From: Kingdonia uniflora
Taxonomy: Eukaryota > Streptophyta > Magnoliopsida > Ranunculales > Circaeasteraceae
Direction: 5' to 3'
Assembly (NCBI GenBank): GCA_014058105.1
Contig: JACGCM010002611.1
Coordinates: forward strand, 186,001 to 250,000
Length of the DNA: 64,000 nucleotides
A model generated the notes under the pieces. The model ran no database searches, was not told the origin of the DNA, and saw nothing but the letters and a program-made list of their open reading frames with translations. Below, piece after piece: positions 1 to 12,581 of this stretch. Position numbers and translations under genes: made by a program. The stretch's first letter is position 1. The number at the start of each line of letters is the position of its first letter.

Positions 1-3000
1 TCCAGCAATTTTCAAAATACTGCAAAATACTCATACAAGTAATTTTTCTACCCTACCTTCTCATTCTCGCCCTCTAGGAGTTCGGTGTCATCCCCTTGAT
101 TGTCTAGCACCGTCTGGCGGGAGACACCGTTTAGCCCATCAACAACTGCCACCGCTACTTCTTCCACTTCTTTATCGTCACCCTCCTCGACATAGGTGTC
201 TGCCTTAATGGCATCCACCTCCTCCTCAGAATATCCTTTCAACATCAGGTGGCGCCCCAGCCTTTCACGCTCTGCCTCCACCTCCTCCAGATTTACCCAC
301 GCCTCCGCTTGCAGATGGCCAATCTCCACTGCATGAGAGGCCTTCAGGGCCTCTAGCTTCTTTGCTTCCTTGAGAACATGAACCTTCCCCAGAGCTACCT
401 TCTTTTCTAGCTCAACCTTCACCTTCATCAGCTCGGATTTTTCTTCTTCCACTCTGAGCCAAATCCCCTTCACCAAATGAGCAACCTGCACAAACAAATC
501 GTCCTGACCCTTTCCTCCATTGCTTTAAGATCGTCCTCAGCAGCAGGTCTCTCTTCAGCGACCTTTTCCCCCTGACCTCCCCGAAGGTTCGATCCATCTC
601 CTTTTCTTTTTTTTGTCAATCTCACCACTTCTAGTGGTACCAGAGGCCGACGAACGCTTCAACATCTATTTTTTCATAAACGTTCGAGCTAATTTGCTCG
701 ACGTAATAGACTCTGGTTGGACCGAACTGTTCATTCTAGGGGTCTTGGACACATTAGTTCGACCTTCCCTACCAGTTCCTTTCATCTTCCCATCATCAAC
801 ACCCGCCATCAGCCTGGTCGATTAATATTTTTGAACTTTTTTTGACTTGCTCCCAACCCTCTTCTTTATGCTAAGGAACACAAACTCGAGCTCAACCTCT
901 TTCTCTACAACTTCGTCCAACAATGAATCTTCCTCTTCACTTGGGACTTCGGGACTGCCATGCACAACATTTGCTATTATCAACAAAAGATCATCAGTTC
1001 ATACATATAAATATTATACTTTATGCATTGCTATACTTACTTTGTTTTACAGTTCTAAACAGAAGATCAAAAGGTTCTTCATCATCTCTCTGAAGACAAT
1101 TACCCTTCACCCATATTACGCTGTCATTCCAGGCTCGGCCTACTGAATTAAGATCGAAGAAGCAACGCCAATTTGGACTCGCACAGAAATATGCCCCACT
1201 ATTGGCTTGATAATTCTTTACCCCATAAAACTGTAATACGTCCTCAGGGGATATCCTCCTCACTTTTCCCTCATTATCCCATTTTTCATTAAGATGGTCG
1301 CAAACAGTTATTACCTCCCACATGTTCCCATTCAATTGAATAGGACATGCCCCAATCGTATTTATAATCCCCTTCGCCAAATTGGTAAGGGGAAGACTCA
1401 ACCCGTACTCTAATTGAGACAGGTAACACAAAAAACCCTCTGAAAGGTCACTCCCATCAAAATATTCTAACGAGATCGATTCATCTATACCCTTTATCTC
1501 ATTTTTTCTCATTCAAGTCGACCAACAAATAGAAATACTCTTCCCCCGTCGCTACAGTACACCCCCTAAACATCCTACCAACGTATTCTACGCAGTTACC
1601 CCATTTCTCTCCTACGAAGGCCATGGCTTTACAAAATTCTTTAAATATATTTAAACCAGGGGGGTAGGCCACCAATTTACCAGGAAAACCTAGAAATAGC
1701 TCCAATCCTACTTCTACCTCACTATCAGACTCTACCATCCGACCGGAGGTCGAAACCGCGTTAATAGGCGAACTATCTATCTCAACTACAATTTTATAGG
1801 CAAAGTTTGATCTTACCCAAATACCTCTCACGTTCGACCTACATACAGGTTCAGGTATCCATCATTATTTCATACACATCGATCATTCATATGCAACATA
1901 TCTTTCAAATATTATGTCTATATGTCGAATATCATAAATTGTTATAAATAGTGATTTTTTAGAATTTGTTTAAATAGATTACGATTTACAAAAAAGCACA
2001 GCACACGTCTCTGCTAACCTTCAGTATCAGAATGAGAATCTGTCGTAGCGCCAAGTCCTTCCCTCACAACGCTGCTGTATAGCCACCTACGTGATTCAGT
2101 GTCTGCAACTCTCTTCGATTGTTGATCGCCCTCAGATAAATCCTTACCAAAGCCTTTGCGATTTTTTTGAGATTCTCTCTCTATGCTCTCCAAATTTTTA
2201 GAAGTTGAAAAACGTTTGAATGATGAAGACGAAATACTATTTATTCTTTCTCTCTTTGACGACAGGCAGTTATTGTACCTCGCACGACCCGTCCTCAATT
2301 TTGGAATCGAGACGTCATTTCCGCTATCTATGTCAGACGTCTTGTACCTTTTTAATAAAATTGTTTTTCCATCATTACCCCTACCCTCATATTTTAATAT
2401 ATTTTTATCTCATGTTTCCATAACTTTATCTGACTTTCCCACACTCATGATGACTCACACCCCACGATATTAGATTTTAGCAGCTTTACATATGAGACAA
2501 AACTAGAAGCTCCTGCATTTTTTCACTTCTTGTTCCTTATACTTATAGTACTAGTAACATCATTTTCAAAGTTAACAAAATTTTCAAACTTATTCAAAAT
2601 TTGTTTGTCAAAATAGTCTCAACGGCATTTGCAACTATAGAGGATTAAGTTGAATTCTAACTTTTCTGTTAAATTCAGCAACACTTACATTTATTTTGGA
2701 TAACAATTTACATATAATTATATCTAAAACAGCCCTGATGACATGGGCGACAACATCCGATCAGATCTCCTCCATCGATCATCCCATCTTCAAATTTAAT
2801 CTCCACCTCAACAATCAGTTTAACCATCTCTTCTCGATCTACAGGATCCCACACCAATTTGTGAAAGCAGACCTCATAGAAATACCGGGCATACCCAAGT
2901 TCCCTACCCCTTATATTCAGTCCTTCAAGCTGACATTCCCTCACTGGTAACTCAGCATCATAACAAAACAATCCAAAAATCTTTTCCTGCACTTCAGCGG

Positions 3001-4619
3001 TCTTTATGGCCAACGTCCTTCAGCGGCATGACGATTTCACCGAGATCAAGTCCGCACCATCACAATCCCTTCTCCATATTCGAAAAATATATTCTACCCT
3101 TATTTATACGTTTATACAATACTTTCCCCTCAAAACGTGATTTTAACCTTTTATCTCGTAACAGAAACCCAAAAAATCTTGAGGTAGACCATTTTGAACT
3201 TATCCCTTCCTTCAAACTCATACGTTACGTTATTTTTCAAGTCAAGCTTATTTTTTTAAGATTTATCCTTCTATCGACCTCTGTTAGCTCAAATTTTTGC
3301 ATTACAGATTTCATACATTTTTATCTCCAACATTTTCAACGCGTAGACATATCATACTTGCATTACCACATAAATTTTTGCACATATATATCTTAGATCG
3401 AATAACAATACTTACGGTATTCATAAACTTCAATTCATTTCAAACATTCTTCAATGATTTCAATTCGATTCTACGAGCTATTTTCTATCTAAACACAAGT
3501 AATTTGTTAACAAATTTTATATATGTAAATAAAATTACACTTGATTTTACAGATAACAAGTCTTTCAATAATCGATCTCAAGTACTTTATAGATAACAAG
3601 TTTTTTAGTGATTTTACAAGTAACATGTCATTCAGGCACTCCGACACATCAACTCCTTCAGTTCTTCCTGCTTCAGTAATCTTTCACCCTGATGCAAAAC
3701 AGAAATTAGAACCAACAAAAAGCTTCCCTCACATAAGTTTGGTCGAAGTCTAGTCGAACTTCAAATAGAAACTATGCAAGCAGTAGCTTCAGTGATGGCA
3801 CCAACTCTATAAACTGAAGGTCTTCTGAGTACCAAAACGTGATGAAATATAAAAGCAGACTTGCACTGGTTGTCTATCTCATCCACTACCATCACCTCCT
3901 CCTCTTAAACTGCCACCTCCAAAGAGTTGGTAGAGATGAAGATGGCCCGACCTTTAGAATCCATGGTAATACAATAAATCAACATAACTTCCCCGTAGTT
4001 ATGCCTATCCCTGCATATGAAGCCCCAACCTTGTCATCCGCAAGAGTACGGAGACAAGCCCAATGTTCCTCGCCTGTCAAGACGACAAAATGAAATCTCT
4101 AGTTACAGTAAAATTTCTCCTCAGCTTCAGCCACTTCGTCTTCTGACATGCCTTGATAAATCGGAAGGACAGGAACGGTATCGACATATCCAATGATTGG
4201 TCACCAAAGTATTTTAACTTCAACCTCTGTATTTTAGACGCAATCCTCTCTTTAAGGACCATTCTTCGTGTCTTCACTATTTTTAATATTTCAGTAAATT
4301 TTTTAGATTATAAGCATATTCTGCTTCAAGGATTCGATACAGGTACTATTTAAACAACCCTACATTTATTGTGTAGGTACGTTTTACCAGGCGTCATCAT
4401 TCATTATAGACGTAACTTTTCAAAATCGTAACCGTCACATACATCAGCATCCACATCCATATTAAATACACGTCATTTCCCCATATCCTGTGTAACTTCC
4501 ACATAGTCAAAGCCATCATTACTCTATTTTAAATATTAAGAATTTCAACCCAAATACCAATTACAAATTGATCATTTCTCAACCAAAGCCACTCGTGACT
4601 TCGGCTGTGAAGGGGCGAT
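1..4619 (+). mobile_element. 3' internal part of a Tat-like Ty3/gypsy LTR retrotransposon
   Basis: This stretch lies left of a plus-oriented LTR (from about 4620) and ends in a purine-rich run, gaaggggcgat, as expected of the polypurine tract that primes plus-strand synthesis. It holds no reverse transcriptase or integrase on the plus strand, but has a long minus-strand coding region at 48-1831. An antisense ORF between pol and the 3' LTR is a known hallmark of the Tat lineage (Grande, RIRE2 and Retand types), so I infer that this is the non-pol 3' end of such an element, with pol left of the window. From 2000 to 4600 only short unassigned ORFs are seen. Lineage is inferred from layout, not from a pol sequence. 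Confidence 0.55.
48..1831 (-). pseudogene. Antisense ORF of the retrotransposon: gypsy-type 'putative transposase' domain plus coiled coil, broken
   Basis: Read on the minus strand from 1831, the first block contains FLGFPGKLVAYPPGLNIFKEF; the next (from 1512) has a block around FFDLNSVGRAWNDSVIWVKG that resembles the plant 'putative gypsy type transposon' family (Pfam PF04195 as I remember it). The two blocks overlap by 14 bases in different frames, so a frameshift separates them. A good donor (GTAAGTATAG) ends the second block at 1041, and a fitting acceptor lies at 955, followed by an acidic Glu/Asp-rich stretch and, at 497-48, a long Lys/Glu-rich helix typical of a coiled coil. Stops interrupt the path between 850 and 500. 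The protein's role is unknown; such ORFs sit antisense near the 3' LTR in Tat elements. The family call rests on general resemblance only. Confidence 0.5.
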
Positions 4620-5202
4620 TGTAGGGACCTATCCCTCGATCTCACCTAAAGTCGAGCTGTCGCCAGTTCGAATCACCTCCATCTCAGACTCGAGCATTTT
4701 TAACATAACTTCCCCAGTCAACATTCCAAACTACCCCAGGAACTGTTTAAGAACGTGGGTTAAACTCAAACCAAAAAGCCTTATCCAATCAAAGACACTT
4801 ATCTCTCACGAACTCGTTAGTTACTCAGTCAACCGCCACTAACCATATTATTTGAAAAATGCGCTCTAGCACAATGAAGAGCTATGAAGAAGGCCTATAT
4901 AAAGGAAAAGTTCCATAAGAGACAAGGCCCAGAGAAAAATTACACAAGAGATCATCAAGAAACTACTTATTTTTTATTCTCAGCAACAGTCAAACTTCAT
5001 AATTACAAGGTTCAAGCTTTTCTATATTAAAAGATCACTTGTAATATGATATCCGCCTCAAGCAATAAAGATACTTCTATAAAAAAATTCCACTCGAGCT
5101 CGTGGCTTTTTTACATATTCAGAGGTTTTCCACGTTAAAATTATCTGTGTCATTTCTTACTTTCCATAAGAATATTGTTGCAGGTTCATTGGTGTGATAA
5201 CA
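4620..5202 (+). repeat. LTR of the Tat-like retrotransposon
   Basis: The LTR begins TGTAGGGACC directly after the polypurine tract. It holds a TATA box (ctatataaag near 4895) and a polyadenylation-type signal (caataaag near 5063), in the right order for U3-R-U5. The right end is uncertain: either TTGCA at 5182 or GATAACA at 5202 would give a TG...CA terminus. The DNA just right of it (5203-5300) has some look of the start of a retroelement internal region, so this LTR may be shared with a second truncated copy. No second LTR is in the window to fix the borders. Confidence 0.5.
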
Positions 5203-5427
5203 AATTTTGAGTCATTTCGAGCTTGCAGAATTTTGCCATTACAGAACGCACTATCTTTAAAGAGTATCTCGACTAACCCCTTAGTACGGGTTATACAATC
5301 GAATCTCTTCCAAGATACAACTTGTTGTGATCGTTAGATCAATATGAATGTCTCTGTACCAGAGACAGCGTACTTTGTTTACTTTAGCACCTAAAAAAAA
5401 CTGTAATAAGTAGGAGTATGAACTGTT

Positions 5428-5448
5428 AGAGAGAGAGAGAGAGAGAGA
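5428..5448. repeat. (GA)n microsatellite
   Basis: About ten perfect GA dinucleotides followed by atgatgatg. A simple repeat in intergenic DNA. Confidence 0.9.
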
Positions 5449-6569
5449 TGATGATGAACAATTGTTCTTGCTTTTTTGTATATTCTTGGAAGGTTAAGAA
5501 ATGTATTTATAGAGATTAAATACAACGGCTCTCTCCAACGTGCATGAGATTCAAATGCCTAAATATTAGGTCTCTAGCCGTTGGGAAAGTTAACTTTTTA
5601 ATAAAAATATTAGGGTGAGCCTAGCCCAAGACCAAAGGGCCCCCAAAGCCTTGAGAGCCAGAAGAGCCAATTGCCTAATCCTGAGCCGGGCCGCTCGAGA
5701 GAGGTCCAAGTACGTCTAGGGTATAAATCCCCTTACACACTCACACACATATACACTCTATCTATGTCGCATATTATACACATGTTACATGAGTACTACC
5801 TTATATGTTTAGTTCATCTATTGTTTATAATCAATGTAGGACTAAACTTTAGGCTATAGTTTAGAAGTCACATAAAATAGATGACTAATAGGTCATGGGT
5901 TCAAGCTCAAAATGAGGTACAATTTTTAAAATATTCCAACATGTAATTAAAAGTTATTGGGCGCGGCTCAACGCCTAGGCGGTATACAGATACTCCTCGC
6001 CAAGTTTAGGTTTTGCATACTTTGGAAGAGTATGGGGGTAAGTATGCTGAACCCTATACCCCTGTTAGATGGGGTTTTTTTTTTGCAATTAGAGGTGTTT
6101 TAAGCTTCTTGGGGAAAAATCACACCTTGGGCGTTGGCTGCTATAAGTGGGCCATGGTGTAGCTAAACCATAAACTTATAATAGAAAGAAGTTGAAACTC
6201 GAGTAAGAAAAAACTTGAAATAAAAACAATGCCATCATTGTTGAACTTTTTGAGGTGAATTTCCTTGAAGCTCACTTGACTTGATTGAAGTTAAAATTTA
6301 AATTTAATTATACCTCGACGTGTTACGTTTACTTCACTCTTTTTCCCTTTTTATACAAAATATTTAATCCATCATTAACTTTATCAACATTGTATCCCTA
6401 ACTTATATTTATGATTTATGATTAAAAATAGGGAGAGGATTTAGAGACACTCAAAAACCAAACACTCAAGTCTCGCTCAATACCAACCACTAATCTCTAT
6501 TAGATGAGTGGTTCTCAAAATTGATGTTTTGCTATATAAGAAATGAGGTAGAAAACCAAATAGTCTATC

Positions 6570-6770
6570 CTACCCTACTTTCTCTCTCTTCAGTCAGGTT
6601 GTATTTTCCTCTCTCCTCCCATGATTTTCAAATTCGAACAAATTGGTTATCATACCACTCTCTCTCTCTCTCATATTTTCTCTCTATCTTTCTCATTTCA
6701 GTACTTTCTCACCCATACCATTCTCTCTCTCTCTCTTATAATTTTCTGCCATTAAAGGTGTAATTCTTCT
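6570..6770. repeat. CT-rich low-complexity region
   Basis: Several interrupted (CT)n/(TCTC)n tracts on the plus strand, the longest about 12-14 bases. An 80-codon open frame crosses it, but the Ser/Leu-rich composition comes from the repeat and is not evidence of a gene. Confidence 0.75.
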
Positions 6771-7009
6771 CTCTAAAGAACTGTGACAGCCACAGTGATA
6801 GAAGAAAGTAGGAGAAGACTCTTCTTCGTTCACTAGTATTTGGAACCATTATCTCTCCTAAATTTAGACAAAGTAGTTTGGGATCCCCAGTAGTATACCT
6901 ACATGTTTTGCATAGAATATTATGAAATTGTAATTGTTAGTGTTATTAATCCTCTTTGTAATCTAAATTTTGTTTCCCCATGCAATCCTGTGTATGAATT
7001 ATCGGTAAT

Positions 7010-7240
7010 GCATCAATCGACAATTTTGTAAGTGAAAGTCTCAGTAGCACTTGAAAATTATCAAAATCGACAATATTAGATGTGCAATTACTCGCATACA
7101 CTATTGTAATTGTCGATATCGACAATATTAGATATGGAAGTTTTGAAACACTAACTACATTGTCGAACTCGACAATAGTTTACATGCTAAGTCCTTACAT
7201 AAATGAGTATATTGTTGAACTCGACAAAATTATAATTGTT
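7010..7240. repeat. Cluster 1 of a dispersed repeat with a TTGTCGA..TCGACAA core
   Basis: At least four cores are spaced at roughly 55-65 bases. Each is an imperfect palindrome (attgtcgaactcgacaa, attgtcgatatcgacaa), often followed by tattagat. The same unit recurs at 8933-9165, 10838-11035 and singly near 12765-12780. It lies about 800 bases upstream of the FAR1/MULE gene. Confidence 0.75.
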
Positions 7241-8045
7241 TTTAGCTTGTTTTAGGTTACGCCATATGTTGTAAGCATGTTTTGTTAAGGCATGACAATT
7301 TCATAGGGTTTTACTTCTGTTATTTAGATTTTTGCACTAGGTCCATAAATTATTTTGTACATGTTTTTCCATGGAGAAGTTAGAGAGTTACAATAGTGTC
7401 CACATCCTAGTTTCTTCGTCAACCCACGAAAAATCTATCCACCACTGCAAGATGTTGAAGTAGAAGAAGCGAGGCAAGTAAAAATTGAGTGAGAATTATA
7501 ATTTGGACAACTAGAAAATAAGTTCTGGGAGGAGCAAGATTTGGAATATTTTAATTCAGTGCGTAAGAGGCCTGATTAGGATTTTTCTGTTGATTCTTCA
7601 GATGGGTGGTAAAGGGGTCAATATAACTAGATTTTTGGATAGGAGTATGTGTTAGAAGTCTACGTTGTACAATGAGTTTTTGTGGGGTAATTGTTTACAT
7701 TTTGTATTCCCTCTTTTATAGCATGTAATGTAATGAAGACTTTTTCAATGAAATGAACATTACGTTGGGCATTACTTATGTTTAGTTTCTGATATTTTGT
7801 TAAATTACTTGTATTGGACAACTCAATTTTTTTTCTTTTATGAGTCAACTTGTAAATGAGATCGACAATGGAAGACTCTGTAGATAAAAATTGAAGTACA
7901 GTTATATTTGTGACGAGTCCCCAGAAAGGTCTAAAAATAAACGTATTATAAACCCGTTGTTGGCAGAAGCCCCATATGAGGGTTAACATTTGAAATTATT
8001 AAGGACGCACGTCTCTGCAACGAACGATATGGAAGAGGGTAGGGT

Positions 8046-10435
8046 TTTTCCACTAAGATACGTAATTCTACTAAACGTTCGAGATCGGATGATATAGGTA
8101 GAGCCCACTTCTATTGTATGAGTAATGGCTTCTCAAAGAAAAACCATGAGATAGATCCAGAGACTAGAAACATATCTGGCAACAGAAAATTATATGATAA
8201 GTATGGGTGTAAAGCAGCAATTAACATTAATTGGAATACCAAAATAGGCAAATATGCTATCACAAGTTTCACGGATATCCATAGCCATAAACTCGTATCT
8301 CCACGGAATCATCATCTAAGAAGGTTAATAGATTCTTTCCAGAAGCAGCAAAAAACTTGACAACAACATTTGAGCTCCACAATATTCCGGTGAACAAGGT
8401 CTCAGTATTATTCCCAGATCGAACCTTCAACAAACATGATTATTACAACTACAATGCCAGAGTAAATAAGGAATGACTAGTCAGAGGAGATACATAAGCC
8501 ACGTTGGAGTGGTTTAGGAAGAAACAAACAGAAGATCCAATATTTTATTTTGACATAGAATTAGATGATAAGGACCGAGCACTAATTTTTTTTATGGATT
8601 GATGGATGTTCAAGGTGCGCATACGAGGTATTTGGAGATGCCATCACCTTCGATACAACGTACCGGACCAATGTCTACAAGATGCCATTTACACTGTTTA
8701 CAGGGATCAACAACCACTACCAAACAATTCAATACGGATGTGCTCTACTAAGGAATGAGCAAGAAAACAAATTTGTATGGTAATTCCATACTTGGTTGAA
8801 GGCAATAAACTACAAACACCCTGTTTCAATTATCACTGATCAAGATGTAGTTATGGCTGCTACTATTCCCAAAGTAAAGAAGGAATTCGAATTGGACAGA
8901 CTAGACACTGATCAAATTGTTGATTTACCATATAGGTCAACAATATTAGATATATATAACTCCAATTGTACTTGGTAATTGTCAAAATCGATAATGTTAT
9001 CTATGTAATGCGTCATGTACATTATCATAATTGTTGAGATTGACAATATTTTGTTTCATAACTTCAATGTTATATATAACTCCAATATATTATTGAGTAC
9101 GATCATGTATCGACATTTTATTGTCGACCTCGGCTTCTGATCGACAATATCATAGATTATTTGGTAGTGTCTTTAAATCATTCTAAGTTCCCCTGGTTTA
9201 TTTACAGATCTTCTCCAATACCATATATCGATTTTGTCTGTGGCACATCACAAACAAATTTCATGAGAAGATTGGTCATGTTTATCGGGAACCATCTACA
9301 TTAAAAGAAGATATCGATTTGATAATGTATGACACATATGAGGCTGTAGAGTTTAAAACTAGGTGGATAGACCTAATGAAGAAATATAAATTGGATGATA
9401 ACCTTTGGATGCATGACATCTTCAATATTAGACATAAATGGATACCATTATGGAATCGTTCAACCTTCTTTGCAGGTATGAGCAGTACAGGATGGAGTGA
9501 GTCTACAAACAACTTCTTTAATGGTTGGTTGCCAGTAACAACTGAGTTGTATAGTTTTGTGACAAAGTATGAGACTGCCCTTTTAGAGGTATACGACAGG
9601 AAAAGTGGAGAAGACTTTGCATCAGAACACAAATATCGTCAAGTTGGTCCTCATCAAGCTCTACTAAAAGATGTTGTAAAGATTTACACAAGAACAATGT
9701 TCCACAAACTTCAGGATCAGTTTGACCAAGTTGTCCGCTTCATTGCAATAGAAAAAAAATATAGAAGGCAACTTTCGACAACTTACGGTGAAGTCCCATA
9801 GTAGTCATACCGAGTTATTTGAGTTATATATTAACATAGAGAAACTAACAGGTAATTATGGATGCAAGTTGTTTGAGTATGTTGGACTCCCATGTTGTCA
9901 CCTCTTGAAAGTTTTCTCGAAATATGACATTCTCAAAATACCTAAAGCTTTCATTATAACTAGGAGGATGATTGGTGCAAACAAGTTTTCAAGGTCGTAT
10001 GATGAAAGTCAGTTGGGAGGAGAAAACTTACGACATCCCTTACGCCATAGCCACCTATCCCTTCGTGCATCAAAATTATTCGAAAGGGCCTCGAAGATGA
10101 AAAAAAGTTTTGAATTCATAGTTTTGAAGCTATATGAGATTGAGTCCTACCTTGATAACTACGACGATTCTTTAACACAGACAGATGTATCGCAACCAAA
10201 CATCTCTACTTCTTTAGCATATTTTATGATGTCTGGAACTATCATTTTAAACCCTCTCGTTATTCAAACAAAAGGACGAGTGAAGACTGATCACAAGAAA
10301 GGGGCAAGATGGAAGGGGGGGATAAAAGATGTTATTTTAAAGAAGAAGTGAACATGTAAAAGTTGTGAAGTACTTGACAACCATGACGAACGGGCATGCC
10401 CACTTCTCCAAAAGAAAATAGCGGAATCAAGTAAG
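8046..10435 (+). pseudogene. FAR1/MULE-family transposase gene, degenerate
   Basis: The domain order is that of FAR1/Mutator-like (MuDR/Jittery) transposases. A FAR1 DNA-binding domain (8046-8355) carries GCKAAININ and SHKLVSPRNHH. The MULE transposase core follows, with AYEVFGDAITFDTTYRTN and SIITDQDVVMAATIPK (a catalytic Asp region), then IYRFCLWHITNKFHEK and WSESTNNFFNGW. A SWIM-type zinc finger (CKLFEYVGLPCCHLLK, near 9870-9910) and a terminal CKSCEVLDNHDERACPLL zinc knuckle complete it. An intron at 8874-9207 has a clean donor (AAA/GTAAAG) and acceptor (TTTACAG) and contains the dispersed repeat. Damage: in-frame stops at about 8357, 8474, 8497, 8781 and 10349, a frameshift near 8590 and another near 9790. 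It could be a dead autonomous MULE or a dead domesticated FAR1-related gene; no terminal inverted repeats were found. Confidence 0.85.
8933..9165. repeat. Cluster 2 of the TTGTCGA..TCGACAA repeat, inside the transposase intron
   Basis: Degenerate cores (attgtcaaaatcgataat, attgttgagattgacaat, ttgtcgacctcgg, gatcgacaat) with the same spacing and tattagat-type flanks as cluster 1. They fill most of the 334-base intron of the FAR1/MULE pseudogene. Confidence 0.7.
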
Positions 10436-10837
10436 TATATATTCGACACTATGCATAAACACCATATTCTCTGTGATTTCTCTATAATGTGTTTCTCATG
10501 TATTTACCCCGTATTTACAATCGAAATGAATTCCATGTAGGAGACAGTCATGGGGATTTTGTCCAGCCGTTGTAAGAGAATTCTGATAACCAAGACATCT
10601 AGGAAAACAGGAGTTGACATGACACCGATCTGTAATTGATTGTAATAAATTTATATTTGTTAATTATTATTGGCGAAGGATTGTTGTGTTCATTCCACAT
10701 TAAGTTTGGTTTGATGATAGAATTTAGGACAATAACAATGCACTATTTGGAATTTAGGGATTGTGAAGCTTTATGCACCCTCAATAAATTTATAGATTAT
10801 CGAAAATACAACATTAAATTGTCGGTTTATCCAATAG

Positions 10838-11035
10838 ATCGACCATAATTTAACTATATTGTCGAGTTTGACAATATTATATACCCCTAACTCTAATTAC
10901 ACTTGGTAATTGTCGGGCTCGACAATGTTATAAATACATTACTCCAAATACACTATCAAAATTGCCGAACTCGACAATATTAGATATTGCAAGTAGCCAT
11001 GTACACTACGAATATTGTCAAAATCGATAATATGT
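10838..11035. repeat. Cluster 3 of the TTGTCGA..TCGACAA repeat
   Basis: Four cores (attgtcgagtttgacaat, attgtcgggctcgacaat, attgccgaactcgacaat, attgtcaaaatcgataat) at spacings of roughly 55-60 bases, 400 bases past the end of the FAR1/MULE coding region, in the same orientation as clusters 1 and 2. Confidence 0.75.
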
Positions 11036-11127
11036 TATTTTTTAACTCTAAGTGCACTGCTAAAATATTCTTCACAACCAATATATATATACTTTGAGCA
11101 GTCAGAAATGAGATTCAGATATAGGCA

Positions 11128-11300
11128 GCAGTGAGCTAACAGAACTGTGTATACTACAAAAAATAAATCAACAAGGGGCACTTTTACAAAAAATTATATA
11201 CTGTGATATACAAACAGTGAGCTAACAGAACTGTGATATAGAAAAATTGGATAACCATGTATACTACCAATAAAAGTGAGGTAGCAGAACTGTGATATAT
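11128..11300. repeat. Short tandem repeat, three copies of a 'gagctaacagaactgtg' unit
   Basis: The block gagctaacagaactgtg appears near 11132 and 11217, and as a diverged gaggtagcagaactgtg near 11277. Spacing is 60-85 bases, with tatac/gatata filler. Nothing coding was seen. Confidence 0.6.
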
Positions 11301-11329
11301 AAACATTTGGTCGACAACCCTATTTGATT

Positions 11330-12097
11330 GTCGACAAACCAACATCAATCATGTCCTTCACTCTATACCCCTTTGCATTGTGCTCTCTAAGTAATGCCTT
11401 GAAGGTCCTTCCTTACCCTCACATCAAAATACCTAGTCAGTTATTCTTTCACAAAAGCCGGAGGAATTTCCAAATTTGCATGATCGTAGAAAAGAGTAGA
11501 AACTGGAGGCATTGGTGCATCAAACTTTAGAAACAAACTAACGTAATGATTGTCCGCCCCTAAACCAAACCACCAGTACTTACTAGTATCCATAAGAAGA
11601 TTATGGAACCTCTCCTAATTTTAAGTAGTGTTTTTCTTACGTGCCCAAAAAAAGGGTAATAATGTATATGCTTCATTGTGACTAATAAAGACCACAACCT
11701 TCTCATAATAAGTGGATAGTAAATGTGTCATATGCTTATACTCCACATGCTGATGACCAAAAGAGCACGCCTACAACAAACTTTTATGCGTCTTCTCACC
11801 GGCTGGAGTGAATTGTATACCCAATGTTTGGCTGAAGATACTCTTCCAGAATGCGGGGTCCTTGTAGAGAAATGACTTCAACGATTTTATTACATCTGGG
11901 AATCTATGTTGGCTCTGGTGCTGAATCGCGGCCGGAACCCTAAAAGTAGAATTGTTATCACTGATTTCGACGCCACGAACATCTAGAAGATACTTTGTCC
12001 ACGGTTGGAATAAAACTTCTTGTAACTTTTTCTTCTTATCCATTTTCTCTCTCCTAGCAATGATAACATTTTCAAGAGTTAACCCCGTGGAAACCAA
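11330..12097 (-). pseudogene. Unrecognised broken protein-coding remnant
   Basis: The minus strand from 12097 gives a 108-residue open block with a Lys-rich start (EKMDKKKKLQEVLFQPW). Read-through of a stop near 11771 continues in frame as CSFGHQHVEYKHMTHLLS and FISHNEAYTLLPFFWARK, and then in a disrupted frame with WWFGLGADNHYVSLFLKF. The His/Trp/Tyr-rich, non-repetitive composition looks like a real former protein, but I do not recognise the family. It lies 3' of the FAR1/MULE pseudogene on the opposite strand; some MULEs carry a second gene, but no Ulp1-protease motif was seen. Confidence 0.35.
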
Positions 12098-12311
12098 GTT
12101 TTTTTAATAATCTCCCTTGGGTCCTTGCTGTGCTATTGTGAAGAATATTTTATTATGGTCAAAAAGATCTTCAAACGTTGGGTCCCCCATGTTTCCCATC
12201 CCTTCACTCGCTAGTGCCTTCTTCAATGATTGACGTCAAACCTCCTGCAACAACTAGATATTATAGTATACACTAATTGGTGCATCACCAAAGCTTATCA
12301 ATAATGATATG

Positions 12312-12581
12312 ACATGGGGTGACATAGGTACAAGAGTTAGGAATAGGTCATACCCATTCATTGTTATTTACTTCCAAAGACTTCTTCATCTCTTTAGCAT
12401 TAACCAACTTTTTACGCTGAAAAAAAAAGCTCCAACATTAGGATTAACATGGGGTGACATAGGTACAATAGTTAGGAATAGGTCATACCCATTCATTGTT
12501 ATATATTTCCAAAGACTTCTTCACCGCCTCAACATTGACCAACTCCTTACGCTTAAAAAAAAACCCTCCAACATTAGGATT
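12312..12581. repeat. Tandem duplication, two 135-base copies
   Basis: The block starting acatggggtgacatagg at 12312 is repeated at 12447 with few differences, including the A-run near its end. Two units of about 135 bases lie head to tail. An apparent 98-codon plus frame across it is a by-product of the duplication. Confidence 0.85.

Larger units (their letters stand above)
5203..8030. other. Intergenic DNA without a recognised gene
   Basis: No conserved coding block was recognised on either strand. It contains a (GA)n run at about 5428-5448, a pyrimidine-rich region with several (CT)n tracts at about 6570-6770, and the first cluster of the TTGTCGA..TCGACAA repeat at about 7010-7240. A weak LTR-like look near 5440-5870 (TA-rich promoter-like bases, gggcccccaaagcc) could not be backed by a second copy. 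Confidence 0.5.
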
